The notes: generated from the letters alone by a model not told the origin. Positions 1-11,633 are shown, counted from the stretch's first letter. The stretch is DNA of 64,000 nucleotides from Anniella stebbinsi (GCA_029215795.1 JARDYH010000003.1:261261062-261325061); one strand, 5' to 3'. Numbers and translations are program-made.

Positions 1-40
1 ATCAGTGCACACCAATACTGTTATAAAGCAGTGGTGTTGA
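1..40. repeat. Edge fragment of the palindromic MITE family 1
   Basis: The first 40 bases match the centre of the palindromic MITE found complete at 52187-52442 (a stretch ending in ATAAAGCAGTGGTG, compare ATAAAGCAGTAGTG). The rest lies outside the window, so its borders cannot be seen. Confidence 0.5.
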
Positions 41-1770
41 TACTGCCCTAGTATTGCTGGTGAGCTGTGTTTGGCTTGGAGAGTCACAATAAACATTGTA
101 CAGGCCCATTGGAAAGGGCTATTCTGAAATATTTGTCCAAAGAAACAAAAGGCAGCTCAGAAAGATGAGTACCCCTTGAATGAGATACTAACTTTCACAC
201 AAAAGTATACACCATGGGGTATTCCAATGGGAAGGTGTTCTATGAGTAGTGCATAACACAGATATCCAGAAGAAGATAGTGTAGTGATGTAGCTTGGATA
301 TTTGAAGGATCTGAAATCCTTTAAATACATATTTGAAACGTAGCTTGGATATTTGAAGGAAAATCATGACTACAACACTTGTGGGTTAGTCTAGCTGTGA
401 AATATAGTAGTTTCTCGATCTGATGGAATCCTGCCCCATCTGATGGAATTCTGCCCCAAACGAAATGCCAATCAAAAGCCTAGTTGCCACCCGGGGCAGA
501 AGGTTTTGTGTTCTAGACCCATTCCAACAAGAGCTTACAAAACAAACATATCACAGTCTAGAGATATTTCCTTCCAGCCACATCATCGTATTGCTGGCCC
601 AAGGTCTTAAGAAAACTGGTCTACCTGCTACAGACTTCTATGCATGTCTGAGTGGATTGTGAAAGCACACTTCAAGAGGAGGGCAGTGAGTCTGGTCTGT
701 GGTCTGCCCACACGCTTCAGGGCACAACCAAGCTGTTCCCTTATTTACCTAGATGATGTGTTCCATAGATGGCACCTGTCCTGAGAAAACAATAAAGAAA
801 GATGGAAAACGGAAGATAATAAGATGTGACAACTGAGATAGGTATCCAATTAGACCAGTCATTCTTCTTGCCAATATATAATGAGTAAGGGAGAAAAATA
901 GGGATCTGCTCTTCCATTGCACAATGATAGTACACTACAGCCTATTACAATTTGGGGGAGCATTAGGAAGCAAGGTCAACACTCACACACACACGGCAGT
1001 TATTTTATCACTGTGTCACCATGGACACCAGGACCTAAAAGTCAAATATGATGAAGAGGAGAAGCAGAACAGAGGACCAGAGGTAGTATCCATGGCAACA
1101 AGTGGGAAAGAAATAATTCTCTGTCAAGTTGGACCCCTATCCTTGCCAGGGTTATTAAAGAGAATTTGCAAAATCAGATCCTCTTTCATGCCAATGGAAA
1201 GATCTTCCTGGGCAGATGGAATATGGGCCAGCTTTAATGAGGAGATTATATGGAGTTGCCTTCTATCGTAACCACGCTGCGTCCTGCTCATAGAATCCAC
1301 CTATCTCATGAATACAGGAGCAGCTGCCCAGATCTATGAATGTCTGTTATTTATATTACCATTGAATGATCGGCGGGAAAAGATGTGAGAAGGGGAAGGA
1401 AAGAGAGAGGCAGTGATTGGCAAATTACAATTAGGAATGCTTCAGGGGGCAGTCGGCAGTGAATGAACAGGTAAAGAATGAGTAAGGGTAGTCCAAGAAT
1501 GACAAAATTTGCAGGAATTATGTTATCTTCATTATTTGGGTGCTTGTTAGAATTTCTTAATTGCCTTTTTTAACTCAGTGAGTTTACAGAGCAGCTGCTG
1601 AAACAAAGAACAACAATAAAATAATAAAAGCACAGTGTGGTATATTAAAACCTTAAATAAAACAGCTGTTAAAGAGATGACTAAAAGGAACAAATAGAAT
1701 GAAAGCAGCTTAAACAACAATATTATTGTTCACAATAATCCTTGGTGAATAGATGTATCCTGGAAGCTAA
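41..1770. other. Low-copy sequence, no gene recognised
   Basis: No exon, RNA gene or recognised transposon is visible. Two short direct duplications occur: a 21-base copy beginning GTAGCTTGGATATT at 288 and 339, and a roughly 20-base copy beginning CTGATGGAAT at about 419 and 439. The reading frame at 924-1271 (115 codons) has no recognisable domain and contains a short CA run, so it is not called. Confidence 0.4.
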
Positions 1771-1774
1771 AATA

Positions 1775-1990
1775 TATTCAATTTGGGCAGGTAACTCTCC
1801 CTGGAGAAGGGAATTCCACAACATGGGAGCCACCCCAGAAAAGGCCCTCTGGCCAATCAGCACCTGCCAATTTCCAACCATCAGGGGACAATGGTAACAT
1901 GCTTTGTGGGACTCTGGGGGAAATCATCTTGGTTCCCCCCCCCAACATTTGCTCCCCCCCTGGAGTGATCAGCAAAAATGGCTCCTCCCT
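1775..1990 (-). repeat. L2-type LINE fragment, C-terminal region
   Basis: Read on the minus strand, the sequence resembles the block near the end of the L2-type LINE reading frame, where many squamate copies encode a final AFSVVAP-like, WNALP-like stretch. On the plus strand it shows the usual reverse-complement wording (GGGAATTCCACAACATGGGA). It is interrupted by C-runs (from 1937) and stop codons, and is non-functional. Confidence 0.5.
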
Positions 1991-2009
1991 GCTATTTTAG
2001 TAATTCAGT

Positions 2010-2815
2010 ACAGAATTTAAATTACATTATGCTCCCTCCTAAAAGGGAGGGCATTGCACAACCAGGGTGCCACAACAGAGAAAGCCATCTCCCATGATCC
2101 ACCATAGTGTATGTCTCGTGTTGGTGGGACACAGAGGGGGGCTTCTCTAACAGATCTCAAATCTTGGGCAGGTATATATAGGGAGAGGTGCTCCCTCAAG
2201 TACCGAGATCCCAACCTGTTTAGAGCTTTAAATGTCATTGCCAACACCTTGAATTCTGGCTAGAAGCATATAGGCAGCCAATGCAGTGTTATATGGTCTT
2301 TATGGAATATTCCAGTGAGCAGTCTAGCTGCTGCATTTTGCCCTAGCTGCAACTTCCGAGTCGTCTTCAAGAGCAGCCCTACATAGAGTGCCTTGCAGTA
2401 ATCTAATCAGGAAGTTACCAGTGCATGGACTACTGTGGCTAGGTTGTCTCTGTCCAGGAAAGGATGTAGCTGGAGGATCAACTGAAGCTGTCACCAAGTG
2501 ACACCTGGGTCTCCAGTGACAAGGACGGATCTAGGAGTACAACCAAGCTATGCACCTGCTCCTTCAGAGGGAGCGCAACCCCATCCAGGACAGGTCGCTT
2601 ACCCAATTCCCGGACTCAGGAACCACCAATCCACAGAGCTTCCATCTTCTCAGAATTCAGCTTCAGTTTATTAGCCCTCATCCAGCCCATTACAGCCTCC
2701 AGGCACTAGTCCAGTACCTTCACTGCCCCATCTGACTTCTACAACAAGGAGAAGTAGAACTGAGTATAATCAGCATAAGCCCCAGCCAGCATAATCTATG
2801 GTCAGGGATGATGGG
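2010..2815 (-). repeat. L2-type LINE fragment (reverse transcriptase end and C-terminal region)
   Basis: The minus-strand frame at 2017-2247 reads FKALNRLGSRYLREHLSLY, then AFSVVAPWLCNALP. This is the C-terminal block of L2-clade LINE ORF2 proteins, which supply endonuclease and reverse transcriptase for retrotransposition. Upstream on the same strand (2250-2800), broken frames show HSL.VLLDPSLSLE and LRLGSC-type segments in the order seen in L2 RT domains. Stops and frameshifts are frequent, so this is a dead 5'-truncated copy. The L2 call is from family knowledge; a related RTE- or CR1-like clade is less likely. Confidence 0.7.
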
Positions 2816-2862
2816 AGTTGGAGTCCAAAATGTCTGGAAAGCACCAAGTTGTCTACTTCTGA
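2775..2862. repeat. Fragment of hAT-like MITE with GGAGTTGGAGTCCAAAA motif
   Basis: Contains the phrase GATGGGAGTTGGAGTCCAAAA followed by a TGTCTGGAAAGCAC block. This is one arm of a small palindromic element also seen at 5925-6035, 23600-23720, 54628-54751 and 59780-59830. The 54.6 kb copy ends in TGCCCACCCCTG, which fits a hAT terminus. Here only one arm remains. Confidence 0.5.
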
Positions 2863-2877
2863 AAGGCCAAGCAAAGT

Positions 2878-2881
2878 CACA

Positions 2882-2924
<43 letters not shown>
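2878..2924. repeat. Compound microsatellite (CA)n(GA)n
   Basis: An uninterrupted CA tract passes directly into a GA tract. It produces the artificial Ser-Leu or Arg-Glu runs seen in overlapping reading frames. Confidence 0.95.
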
Positions 2925-2925
2925 C

Positions 2926-3860
2926 AGCTCCCTGGATACACAGCCCAGTTTCATGTTAGCCATTTTCTACACTTCTGTGTATCTGTATCAGGGTAGTCAC
3001 AGATTTTGATTCAGGCATGATTGAAGCGGTGAGATGAACAGGAACAGGAACAGGAACAGGGCTCTGCTGCGTAGGAGCATGAGCAGCTGCCTAAGGTCTC
3101 TCATAATGAAGCCCCTCACAGAGGCATCTAAGCAATGCAGCAAGGCAACCTATGCATGTACAGCTTTACACACATAGGTTTCACATGACTGCAAGCCCCA
3201 GTTAGTTTTGTACATGTGGGAGCGTTGTTATGACATGTCTCATGGGGGAGTCTCTTGGTGCAGCACATTCCAGCTTGCATAATGAGCCTACCCACTTTCA
3301 ATCATGTCTGAATAGCGCTAAATTACTCCACGGTTCCTGCACTAATGTGCAGATTGGAATGCGGTTATCCTTCGGTTTTCATACTCCCCTGAATTTTGTG
3401 CCACAGTTCTCAGATCAAAACAATACCAAAAGGTGTATAAATCTGCATGGGGGAAAAGGTGTTCAAAATGTGTAGACCCCATAATTCTCCTCCCAAAAGG
3501 AGTCGCTGAATTCATCTCGCAAAACTGAACAGGCATGAAATCAACACCGATGCATCACTCAACTACCAAACGATAAGTAACATCAAGATGAAAACACAAA
3601 GGGCCAAAACTAAAATAAATCAACAAATCAAAATTAGGCAAAAAAAAAAAAGTGCCCAATTCTCATTAAAAAACAGTATCAACTGCAACTGGACCACAGA
3701 AAGAGAGGATGGTGACCCAACAGATGAGGCAGCCCCACAGAGAAAGCACACTTGTGCCTGGCAATCTAGTGTGCCTCAGAAAACAACAGCAAACATAGAA
3801 CGGATGCACCAGCAAGTTCACATGGGATCACTTGGTTCTTCAAGTAGCCAGATTCTGTTG
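2926..3860. other. Low-copy sequence with a short GGAACA tandem repeat
   Basis: A hexamer tandem (GGAACA, about four units) lies at 3036-3060. Nothing else is recognised. The 135-codon frame at 3588-3995 begins in A-rich sequence and has no domain. Confidence 0.35.
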
Positions 3861-3867
3861 GGGATAG

Positions 3868-4110
3868 GTAGAGATGTCCATTGCTGGGAAATTTATTTCT
3901 CTTCCTGCCTGTTGGAGTTTCATGGCTTGCGGGCCAAGCCATGGGTTTTTCCCAAAGTCTGGGGAATTTTGTGTATTTTTTGTGACAAGCTGTAATTTGT
4001 GCAAATAGAGATTTGTGCAAATTGTAACTGGAATTTGCATTACTTGCACAATTTCACACAACTCGTGCAATTTATGTGAAGTTGCACAAAATTCAGCCAT
4101 AATTTGCTCA
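3868..4110. repeat. hAT-like interspersed repeat with iterated TTTGTGCAAA words
   Basis: Begins with TAGAGATGTCCATTGCTGGG, close to the TAGGGATGTGCA end of the foldback family. It then carries repeated TTTGTGCAAAT or TTGCACAA words. The same wording recurs at 8808-9120. No second terminus or target duplication was found, so the right border is approximate. Confidence 0.4.
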
Positions 4111-4375
4111 ACTTAATAGAAAATCTGCTAAATGGCCCAACTCAATGCAGATTGAGTCCAGGGGTGTGTGTCAACCAAGGGAAGCTTGTTGAGCTTCAAC
4201 CCCAAATGGATTCCTCCATCATCCCCTCAGGATGGGAGAACCAGGAATGCTCAAGCTTGCTGAAGTTCTCTGAACTTCACTTCAAAGCTCAGTTTGACAA
4301 TATGTGTACTCTAAAAAATGTACAGTGTAAAAATTTACACTTGGAAAATTGTACACTTTGAAAAATGCAAACTTC

Positions 4376-4424
4376 AAATTGTGAATTTTAAAATTGTGAA
4401 TTTTAAAATTGTGAATTTTAAAAT
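4376..4424. repeat. Three tandem copies of a 15-base unit
   Basis: The unit TTGTGAATTTTAAAA is repeated three times in succession inside an AT-rich tract. Confidence 0.85.
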
Positions 4425-5084
4425 TATGCTGTTTAATGTGCATATTCTATCAATGCAAGTTTGGGGATTTGCAAACTTTTTTTGGGGGGGGAACTTGTGC
4501 TTCCCTTTATATGAGGCATTCCTGAGTGATTTGTGAACTCAACACAATTCTTGTTGATCCCTTGATCCCATCAGGAGCCATTTAAAGGTTTAGCAGAGCA
4601 ATCCTATATCCTTGGGAGGGCATCCCAGGGCTAATAAGATATTGCATGTTTTCTCCACTCCCACCCTCTGAGGCTGAAGATACAGCTATGTCCTCAGGAG
4701 GAGAACTCCTAGGTCTGATTCCCTCAGTCCCACAACTGTTGTGGAAAGCTCTGTGATGGCTTAAAGTTCCATCTAGCTGAAAATGACAATGTCAGAGGAA
4801 CAGGAGGCTGTAAAAGCATCCAACCTCCTCTTACCTGCCTACCTCTCTCTGGCAGGGTGTTGGGCAGATGGAGGGCTCTGACCTCAGAGCCCAGCATCTA
4901 TCAAGTGTGCAGTTGACAAAATTGTGCTCTAAAGTTGACAGCAAGCACATAAAAATGTTCTCAGAAATGATCTGGGAGTCCCTATGGCTGATACAATAAA
5001 TAGATCATATAGTCTCAGCACTTTATCCCAGTCAAAATTCTAGCAACAGCAATTGGTGTTCATTAACATCCCTCCCCTGAGATG

Positions 5085-5180
5085 TGTTCAATGGCAGTCC
5101 CATGTAGAGCATGTTACAGTTCTTCAGATGAAATGTAACTAATACATGCAGGACCATGGCTAGGTCTGACCGTACCAGAA
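5085..5180 (-). repeat. Short L2-type LINE fragment
   Basis: The plus strand reads like the reverse complement of L2 RT sequence (CCCATGTAGAGCATGTTACAG, then ACCATGGCTAGGTCTGACC), matching the order at 2380-2450. It is divergent and has no open frame. Confidence 0.4.
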
Positions 5181-5429
5181 TCAAAGCACTTACCTTGGTC
5201 TAATGATTGTCATGTGTCTGCTATTTCTCCACGGTCCTCTGAGTCTAGACTCCTTCGCTTCTTGTAATACCTACCTGGGGTGTAGAGTTTTATGATTTCA
5301 TGAGATACCCATTTCTTTTCATAAGGGTTTTCATCTCAGATAAATCATTGTACGTGCACAGGGCTACCCGTTATAAATATACATTGGAGTCATTATCTTG
5401 TTCCTTTGAAAGGGGAATTGTTGTATGTA

Positions 5430-5840
5430 GACAACTTTAAAAGGTTACAGGAGATATGGAAGTGAAATCAAAATGTAAATGTTGAAAAATTAATAAAATG
5501 GAAGGAACATTCATGAAAAGAGGGTATGAAAAGAGGAGCAGACTGGAAGCAAAGAATAACCGCACACTATTAATATATATATAAAAATCCAAGGGCTCAT
5601 TATTACAGAGTCGGGGAAGGGAAACTTTACTGAACTTTGAGTAATCATCTGCTACCACCTACACAAGGAGATTAGGGAGATCATAATGAAATCTTGAAAA
5701 TGAGAAGCTCGGAGACCCTTTCTAATTATCTCCATGATTCGAGTTGAAGAGGAGAATGAAACCATGAGATTTATTAATCCAGTTTCATTTTGGAGACTCA
5801 GTGTGAAAAAGAGAGCCATACTCTTTGGTGTATGCACCAT
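5430..5840. other. Candidate conserved noncoding element
   Basis: A repeat-free AT-rich block with homeodomain-like TAAT or ATTA words, purine-rich runs and no long open frame. The only basis is absence of repeats and composition typical of developmental enhancers, so this is an inference. Confidence 0.2.
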
Positions 5841-5924
5841 TATAGCAGTTTTCCCCTAAATTCTGATAGCTGAGGTTTGCTTTTTTCTGAATTAACATTG
5901 GAGCTATACTCAACTAGCCTTCCC

Positions 5925-6035
5925 TAACTTGGTCCCTTCCAGATATTTTGGATTCCAAACAGCACTAGCTGGAATGTCCAATGTTCAGGAATGCTTTAAG
6001 TTGTAGTCCAAAACATCTGGAGGGCACTAGGAAGT
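5925..6035. repeat. Small palindromic hAT-like MITE
   Basis: Two inverted arms: a CCAGATATTTTGGATTCCAA arm on the left and a GTAGTCCAAAACATCTGGAG arm on the right, separated by about 50 bases. This layout is common in squamate genomes as a non-autonomous hAT. Its ends are mutated and no target duplication was recognised. Confidence 0.6.
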
Positions 6036-6334
6036 AGAAGGCTGCATTACACTCTTACACAGAGGTAGGTTTACTTTTTGAGTAAGAACTGCCCTTCCTT
6101 GGTAGAACATTACCAGTAGAGATGAGGGTGAAAACACACTCAACAGAGTTTGAAATTTGAAATTTCTTAGGTTAGAAAGCTTTAACCCTTATGGAGCCAG
6201 GCCCAGATCCACTTGAACTTGGCTCTGGCTTGAAATGATGTTCATCCTCTGTTTTGCCACACCAGCCAGCCATCTTTGCCAATCTCTTCACCTCTTCCCA
6301 GACACCCCCAATCCCTTCGTTTTGAGAATGGAGA

Positions 6335-6480
6335 GAGTAATGAGCATTGGAGAGGACTTCGGCTGATACGCCAGCTGCGCCCCTTCCTAGAGTTGGAAGA
6401 CCTAAGACAGTAGTGCATGCGCTGGTAACTTTGAGGCTCAACTTCTGCAATGCGCTATACACAGGGCTACCTCTGTGCCT
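6335..6480 (+). repeat. L2-type LINE reverse transcriptase fragment
   Basis: A broken plus-strand frame encodes RLRQLRPFLE, then CMRW..., then NAMRYT-like residues. These match the L2 RT thumb region usually read as RQLRPFLD...VVHALVTSRLDYCNALY. Stops interrupt the frame. It may belong to the same original insertion as 7060-7361. Confidence 0.55.
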
Positions 6481-7059
6481 AGTCCTGCTGGGGAGCCTAG
6501 GATGTGTGATCTTCTTTAATGTGTCCCAATTTTAATGAAGACGCAGAGGAAATAGCACACCCCATGTCCCATCCATCATTTTCTTCCAGAGTGCATGGGA
6601 TTTCAGTTTAATATGCCTTCTCCTGGCCAGGAGAAGTCACTACAGTTCTGGTTAAGGAAAGCTGACAAGGGCTGTCCTTTGTTTAGTGAACATTCTAACA
6701 CTTTTCAGCACTAATTGTATGTGTGTGTTGGGGGGGGAGGGTTTGGGGAGTTGATTTGAAAGGGGGTGGAGGACTGACCAAGGAGGTGCATGCTTCTGAG
6801 CTTCCTTGGAAAATAGAGGAGAGACGTCCATTTTCTACGCAAGGCAAAATAAAATAAAATGTTTTTTGCAGCTAGTCAAGGAGAATTTGGCCATCACTAA
6901 CAAGCCAGGCGATTCTACCCAATTGACAGTTCTAAGGATACTTCTTCTGGGGTCAGGACATTTTGCTGCATCTCTGCATGGGTTAGGGAGTGACTAAAGG
7001 ATGCAAAGATGCAGGGAAACTACATATCCTCAGAGAAAGGAGGCATAGATAGAGCAGTG

Positions 7060-7361
7060 CTAATAATCCTCACTGGCTGCCAGTTCCTTTCCGTGCTCGA
7101 TTCAAAGTGCTGGTATTAACATTCAAAGACCCTAAATGGTTTGGGGCCAGGATGTCAGAAGGAATGCCTCCTCCCATATGTACCTGCCCAGGCTATAAAA
7201 TGTTCTTCAGGGGTGCTTTTTTGAGAGCCCCTGCCAAAGAAAATAAGGCTACCAAGAACAGGGCCTTTTTTGCTGTAGCCTCCTGGTTGTGGAATGATCT
7301 TTCCACGGAAGCTCTCCTGGTGCCTATGTTGTGCTCTTTCTGGCACCAGGGGTAGATCTAG
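7060..7361 (+). repeat. L2-type LINE C-terminal fragment, first half
   Basis: The frame encodes an LTGCQFLSV...FKDPKWFGAR region, then FFAVASWLWNDLSTEALLV. These correspond to the L2 C-terminal motifs (FKALNGLGP..., AFSVVAP.LWNDLP). The element is interrupted by a MITE cluster and its 3' end resumes at 7889. Confidence 0.6.
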
Positions 7362-7888
7362 GCCAGATCTACACCTTATGTCAAATCATTACGCAAGTGG
7401 AGTAAAATGCAGGATATGACATTACGAAAGTGGTATATGGAATGTGTAATGTGCCCCAACAGTTATCACTACACTTCAATGCTGCGACAAAGCAGCAGTA
7501 TAGATTGAGCCCTAGTCTATACTACTGCTTTATAGTGATATTGAAGTCCACTGATAACTGTGGGGGCACATTACACATTCTATATACTGCTGTTGTAGTG
7601 TTATTTCCTGCTTTTTATTCCAAGTTATCTAAAATACTGCAACAAATGTCATTGGCCAGATCTTGTCTCAAATCATTACAACTTTGGAATAGAAAGCAGG
7701 AAATAACATAATGGAAGCGATATTTTGAATGTGGCTGGTTCCCCGACAGTTATCAGTGCACTTCAATACAACCATACACCAGCAGCGTAGATCTAGCCAT
7801 TGTGTGTCCCATCAGGTATAAACGTGTAAGAGGGATATAGCATTACCATGGTGGGATTGTAGCAATATGATACATGGTGTAGATTTGG
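7362..7888. mobile_element. Cluster of palindromic MITE family 1 copies inside an L2
   Basis: Starts at GGCCAGATCTACACC and ends at GGTGTAGATTTGGC. Inside are several inverted pieces: CCCCAACAGTTATCA arms, TACTGCTTTATAGTG, and a second GGCCAGATCT start near 7656. More than one copy appears to have inserted here. The flanking L2 reads on across the cluster (CACCAGGGGTAGATCTA on the left, CACAGGTGAAAGCTG on the right), so it is younger than the L2. Confidence 0.65.
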
Positions 7889-8130
7889 CACAGGTGAAAG
7901 CTGTTTTATTTCCCCTGGTCATTTTAGTCTTTTAAGTCTGTTGTTGTGTTTTAAATCTCTGCATCGCTGCTAGGTTTATTTTAGTTTGTACTTTTATACT
8001 GTAGTTTAAAGCTTACATTTTATATTGCATTTTATGATGCATTTCAAGGTTTAAATTGTTGTGAACCTCCCAGAGAGCTTCAGCTATTGGGTAGCATAGA
8101 ACTGTAATAAATAAATTAATAAATACACAT
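7889..8130 (+). repeat. L2-type LINE 3' end, second half
   Basis: Shows the 3' untranslated end typical of these LINEs: T-rich sequence, then GAACCTCCCAGAGAGCTTCA and a tail of AATAAATAAATTAATAAATA. It completes the copy begun at 7060. Confidence 0.6.
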
Positions 8131-8264
8131 TCTATAATATAGCAACAAACCAATTCAGAGACACAGTGAGGCAACATGTTCACTGGTTTGGTGGTTAAGA
8201 GGAATGTGTATGTATGTGTGAATGTATATATCATGTTGAACCAGCTGGTCTTTCCTAGCAAACT

Positions 8265-8610
8265 ATTGTACTTCTTCACACAGCGCATGGTTAAAAACTA
8301 TGGAATTTACTACCACAAGATACAGTTATGGCCACCAATTTGGATGGCTTTAAAAAGGGATGGACAAATTCCTGGAGAAGGCTATCAATGGCTACTAGTC
8401 CTGATGGCTATGTGTTACCTCCAGTACCAGAGGCAGTATGCCTGTGTGCACCAGTTGCTGGGGAACATGGGTGGGAGGGTGCTGTTGCACCATGTCCTGC
8501 TTTGTTGATCCCTGGTCGACAGCTGTTTGGCCACTGTGTGAACAGAGTGCTGGACGAGATGGACCCTCAATCTGATCTGGCATGGCACTTCTTATGTTCT
8601 CTTATTTCTT
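8265..8610 (+). repeat. CR1 LINE 3' fragment
   Basis: Carries the reptile CR1 3' block in order: CTTCTTCACACAGCGCATGG, GGAATTTACTACCACAAGA, GGATGGCTTTAAAAAGG, then GATGGACCCTC and CTTCTTATGTTCTCTTA. CR1 is a poly(A)-less non-LTR retrotransposon of sauropsids. This copy lacks the coding region, as expected of 5' truncation. Confidence 0.8.
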
Positions 8611-8629
8611 AACCTAACAGACAGTGTAG

Positions 8630-9893
8630 CAGGGGTGGGGGACCCTTTTCAACCCAATTTTAAAGAAGCTCTCAGGGGCCAAATTCCAATTGAGGGAGGA
8701 GCCAAAGGCAAAATGACTGGGGACAAAATATCACAACAATCCCACCCCAGCATATTGTAGTGTAAAGTGCTAATTGCCAGTAAGTTACCCTAAGGAGAAC
8801 CGTAAGGGTGTCCATCACTGGGAAATCTAGTTCTTTTTTTCTTTTTTTCTTTTCTTTTTTTTTTAGAAATTGTTTTACAATTGCAAGCCAAGTGATGGGC
8901 TGTTCCTCAAACTCCAGGAACATTTTTTTTGCACAGTTGTTGTTGTTCTACAGTTTGTGCAAAATTTTGAGCAATATCTGTGAACCACAGCTGAATTTGC
9001 ATGAATTCAACCAAGGTGTACGAACTCGCCATAATTTGCACAAATTGCTCCAAAATTAGTACAGATTGCTCCAGAATTTGGGCAAATTGCAGAACTTGCT
9101 GGGGAAGAAATGCACCACAATGAGAACTGAAACAAAGTCCCAGGGACGACCTAGGCCGTTTCTACACCAGATAAGTGTAGAGGGAGGGAGGGGCAGCGAT
9201 ACCGGAAGTACCTGCTTCTGGGATCATCGCTGTAATATAAATGAAAAGGCAATGACCTGGCTTCCTCCCGGGCCATTGCACGTTGTGCCCACCATTTTTT
9301 TGTTCTCCCGGGCAGAGGAAGCGTATGAGCGCTCGTGCGCGAAAGGTAAGGCTTTTTTTAAATTAAAAAACCCACATGAAATTGGCCCCCTCCCCTCTCC
9401 CTGCCATCCAGACATGGCAAAATTGCTGCCACCCCCTCCCTTTATGGGCACGGAACTGCGTGCTGCGGCTCTGTGCCCATTTCTGCTGCTGTGCTTACTC
9501 ACGAATAAGTGCAGCAGCAGACGGTATGGGTGTCCACATCTCTTCCCGGGACCATGGAAAAATCGGGTTTCCCCAGGAATCTGTTACATGTGCCCATCCC
9601 TCCCTGCCCCTGGGAGTCCGGGTGCATCATGTGAATGTACAGGGAGCAACTGGGGGTGATTCCAAGCAAAAAGCCTGGTGTAGAAACAGCCTCCAATCAA
9701 ACTCATTGAACACTAACCCCAAAACAGATTTCTCCAACATCCCTAATTTCAACCTCTTAGAATGAGGAGGAAGGGAAACTGCACAAAACCCATGATGCCA
9801 CCAAATGACTGGTGGTTGGGGAAAGGGGTGCAGTCAGGTGGGGAACCCCAGAGGGCCAGAATGGAGCCCCAGGCCTGAGGTTCCCCATCTCTG
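8630..9893. mobile_element. Composite hAT-like element with internal insertion
   Basis: Left end CAGGGGTGGGGGACC and right end GGTTCCCCATCTCTG form imperfect inverted repeats (12 of 15), with a CAGRG start typical of hAT elements. No transposase frame is present. The 8-base flanks (8622-8629 and 9894-9901) match at only 5 positions, so the duplication is not secure. A MITE sits inside at about 9153-9692, and TTTGTGCAAA-type sequence occupies 8808-9120. Confidence 0.45.
9153..9692. mobile_element. GC-rich MITE (family 5), nested
   Basis: Terminal inverted repeats AGGCCGTTTCTACACCAG and CTGGTGTAGAAACAGCCT bound about 540 bases of unusually CpG-rich DNA. The internal layout (CTTACTCACGAATAAG, CCCGGGACCATGG, a CGCTCGTGCGCG block) recurs at 18515-19053 and 61721-62228. 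It encodes no transposase. The 197-codon frame from 9066 runs across it and is accidental. Confidence 0.65.
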
Positions 9894-10049
9894 TAGTCTA
9901 AGAATGACTTCATTAGGGTACAAGGAGTTGAAGATTGATTTCTCTATTAACATTATGGAAGTGGGGTTTATTTTCCCACTCTCTGTGTGTAAAAGAAAAA
10001 AAATAGGACTATACACACAGAAGGCACAGGATCAACCAAACAAATGAAC

Positions 10050-10260
10050 CACTGTTTTTCATAGAAAGTAGCACTCATTTGTCCTGTATGGAAACCAACA
10101 TCTAATGAGCATATCCCATGATGAATAATCAGCACAGTCAAATTTAAACTTGACTATTTTTAATTAGAGCTGACATTTCCAACCTCACTGTTGTATTAGA
10201 ATTGATTGTATTGCTAAAAGATTAATGGGTATGATGATTTAGTTAGTTATTTACATTTTC
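10050..10260. other. Candidate conserved noncoding element
   Basis: AT-rich, repeat-free, with clustered TAATGA, TAATTAG and GATTAATGG words. There is no open frame of note. The call is composition-based inference. Confidence 0.2.
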
Positions 10261-10390
10261 GTACTCAACCCATCCTGAAGGCTCAGAGTGACCAGCAAGA
10301 GATTAAACACACACACACACAAACACATACACACCTGTATAGAAAAGCCCATTAAGAGAAATACAAGACAAGAACCAGGCTCAACCTTGC
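10235..10390 (-). repeat. Probable LINE 3' end, reverse orientation
   Basis: TTAGTTATTTACATTTTCGTACTCAACCCATCCTGAAGGCTCAGAGTGACC has the wording of reversed L2-type 3' ends, followed by a CA tract at 10306-10321. It is divergent. Confidence 0.35.
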
Positions 10391-11389
10391 CACCATTAAA
10401 CAGCTAAAATGAATTGGATGTTGCACAGCTTCGGAAATACTTTCAAGCCATGGCTTGGGGAAACTCTGTTGGACAAAGGAATTATATTTATGAGGCAGGA
10501 ACTGAGAGGATCCTGTCCTGAAATGGTGCTCAGAAAGTGAACCCCTAAGACAAGCCATTGCAAATAGACTCAGTGGAGGACACCAGATGCAAAGCATCTT
10601 CTAAGATACACTCAAACAATGAAGGTAATGAATGGAACATGTATTATCTACTGGAGGTGGTCAGCAAGTGTAACAGTGTTCTCATTGAGAGGAAGAGGAT
10701 CTAGAGGGATTTCAGTGAAGGCTAGCTTGTGTGCAACTAATAAAAAGGCAATAGGGGGAAAAACACACCATTTTGGTGGCAAAGCAAGGCAAACAGAAAA
10801 CAAGAAATGTGCCTGCATGTAGCATCATGAAGAATATTCTGTTCTGAATCCTTTCCACTTCCCCCAGTTTATTTTGAAAGTAGCTGGAATTAAGATGGCA
10901 GTATTTGTGGTCATGCTCCAGCACCACTCTTTAAATCTACAAAGCACCCAGAGAATATGGATTGTTGATTGAGTGAAGAAGCAGAAACTGCAAGATCACC
11001 TTCAAGGGAAGACGACGCTAAGAATGCTTTCTGAGCATTTATGTAACTAGAAGAACATTCTTATAAAGTGTGCTGATGCATGCATTGGAGCTTACTGTTG
11101 AAAATGCAATGTATAACTAACTTCACTACATCTGGAATTAGAAAAAGCAAACGTTAACATAAACCTGACCACTTGGAAGCACGTCTGCAAGAACGTTTCT
11201 TCATGGGATAATGACAGTGAAATGCCACCTGGTGGTGTTTACCTGTCACAAAATGGCGACCTAAACTCACCCTGAGGCTTTCAATCAACAAGTGAGGTAC
11301 TGGCTGAGGAGCTGAACCCAGTTGAGGCTGGTGACTCGCTTTGATGTCAGTGGGATGGTGAATCTGCTCCAGGTTTTACTGAGAATGAA
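10391..11389. other. Low-copy sequence, nothing recognised
   Basis: No repeat family, exon or RNA is evident. Reading frames here (such as 10352-10597 minus and 10619-10822 plus) are short and overlap on opposite strands, as expected by chance. Confidence 0.3.
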
Positions 11390-11633
11390 GCCTCATCTAT
11401 ACCAAGCAGGATATTGCACTATGAAAGCAGTATGAAAGTGGTACATAAAAGGCAGGAGCCACACCAAGCAGGATATAGCATCATGAAAGCGGTATATGGT
11501 CTGTGTCTTCTGGGTCCCAACAGTTGTCCGTGCACTTCAATACTGCTATAAAACAGTAGTGTGGCTCCTGGCTTTCATATACCACTTTCATACCACTTCC
11601 ATAGTACAATATCTTACTTGGAGTAGATGAGGC
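11390..11633. mobile_element. Palindromic MITE family 1, near-complete copy
   Basis: Begins GCCTCATCTATACCAAGCAG and ends with an inverted counterpart finishing GTAGATGAGGC. The left arm is doubled: a second CACCAAGCAGGATATAGC start lies at about 11462. The core holds CCCAACAGTTGTC and TATAAAACAGTAGTG. It has no coding capacity and must have moved by a transposase encoded elsewhere. Confidence 0.8.

Noticed and set aside
9066..9659. Plus-strand frame of 197 codons
   Set aside because: It runs from one repeat into the nested GC-rich MITE, whose composition favours open frames by chance.
8622..9901. 8-base target duplication for the composite hAT at 8630-9893
   Set aside because: The flanks agree at only 5 of 8 positions, not enough to claim a duplication.
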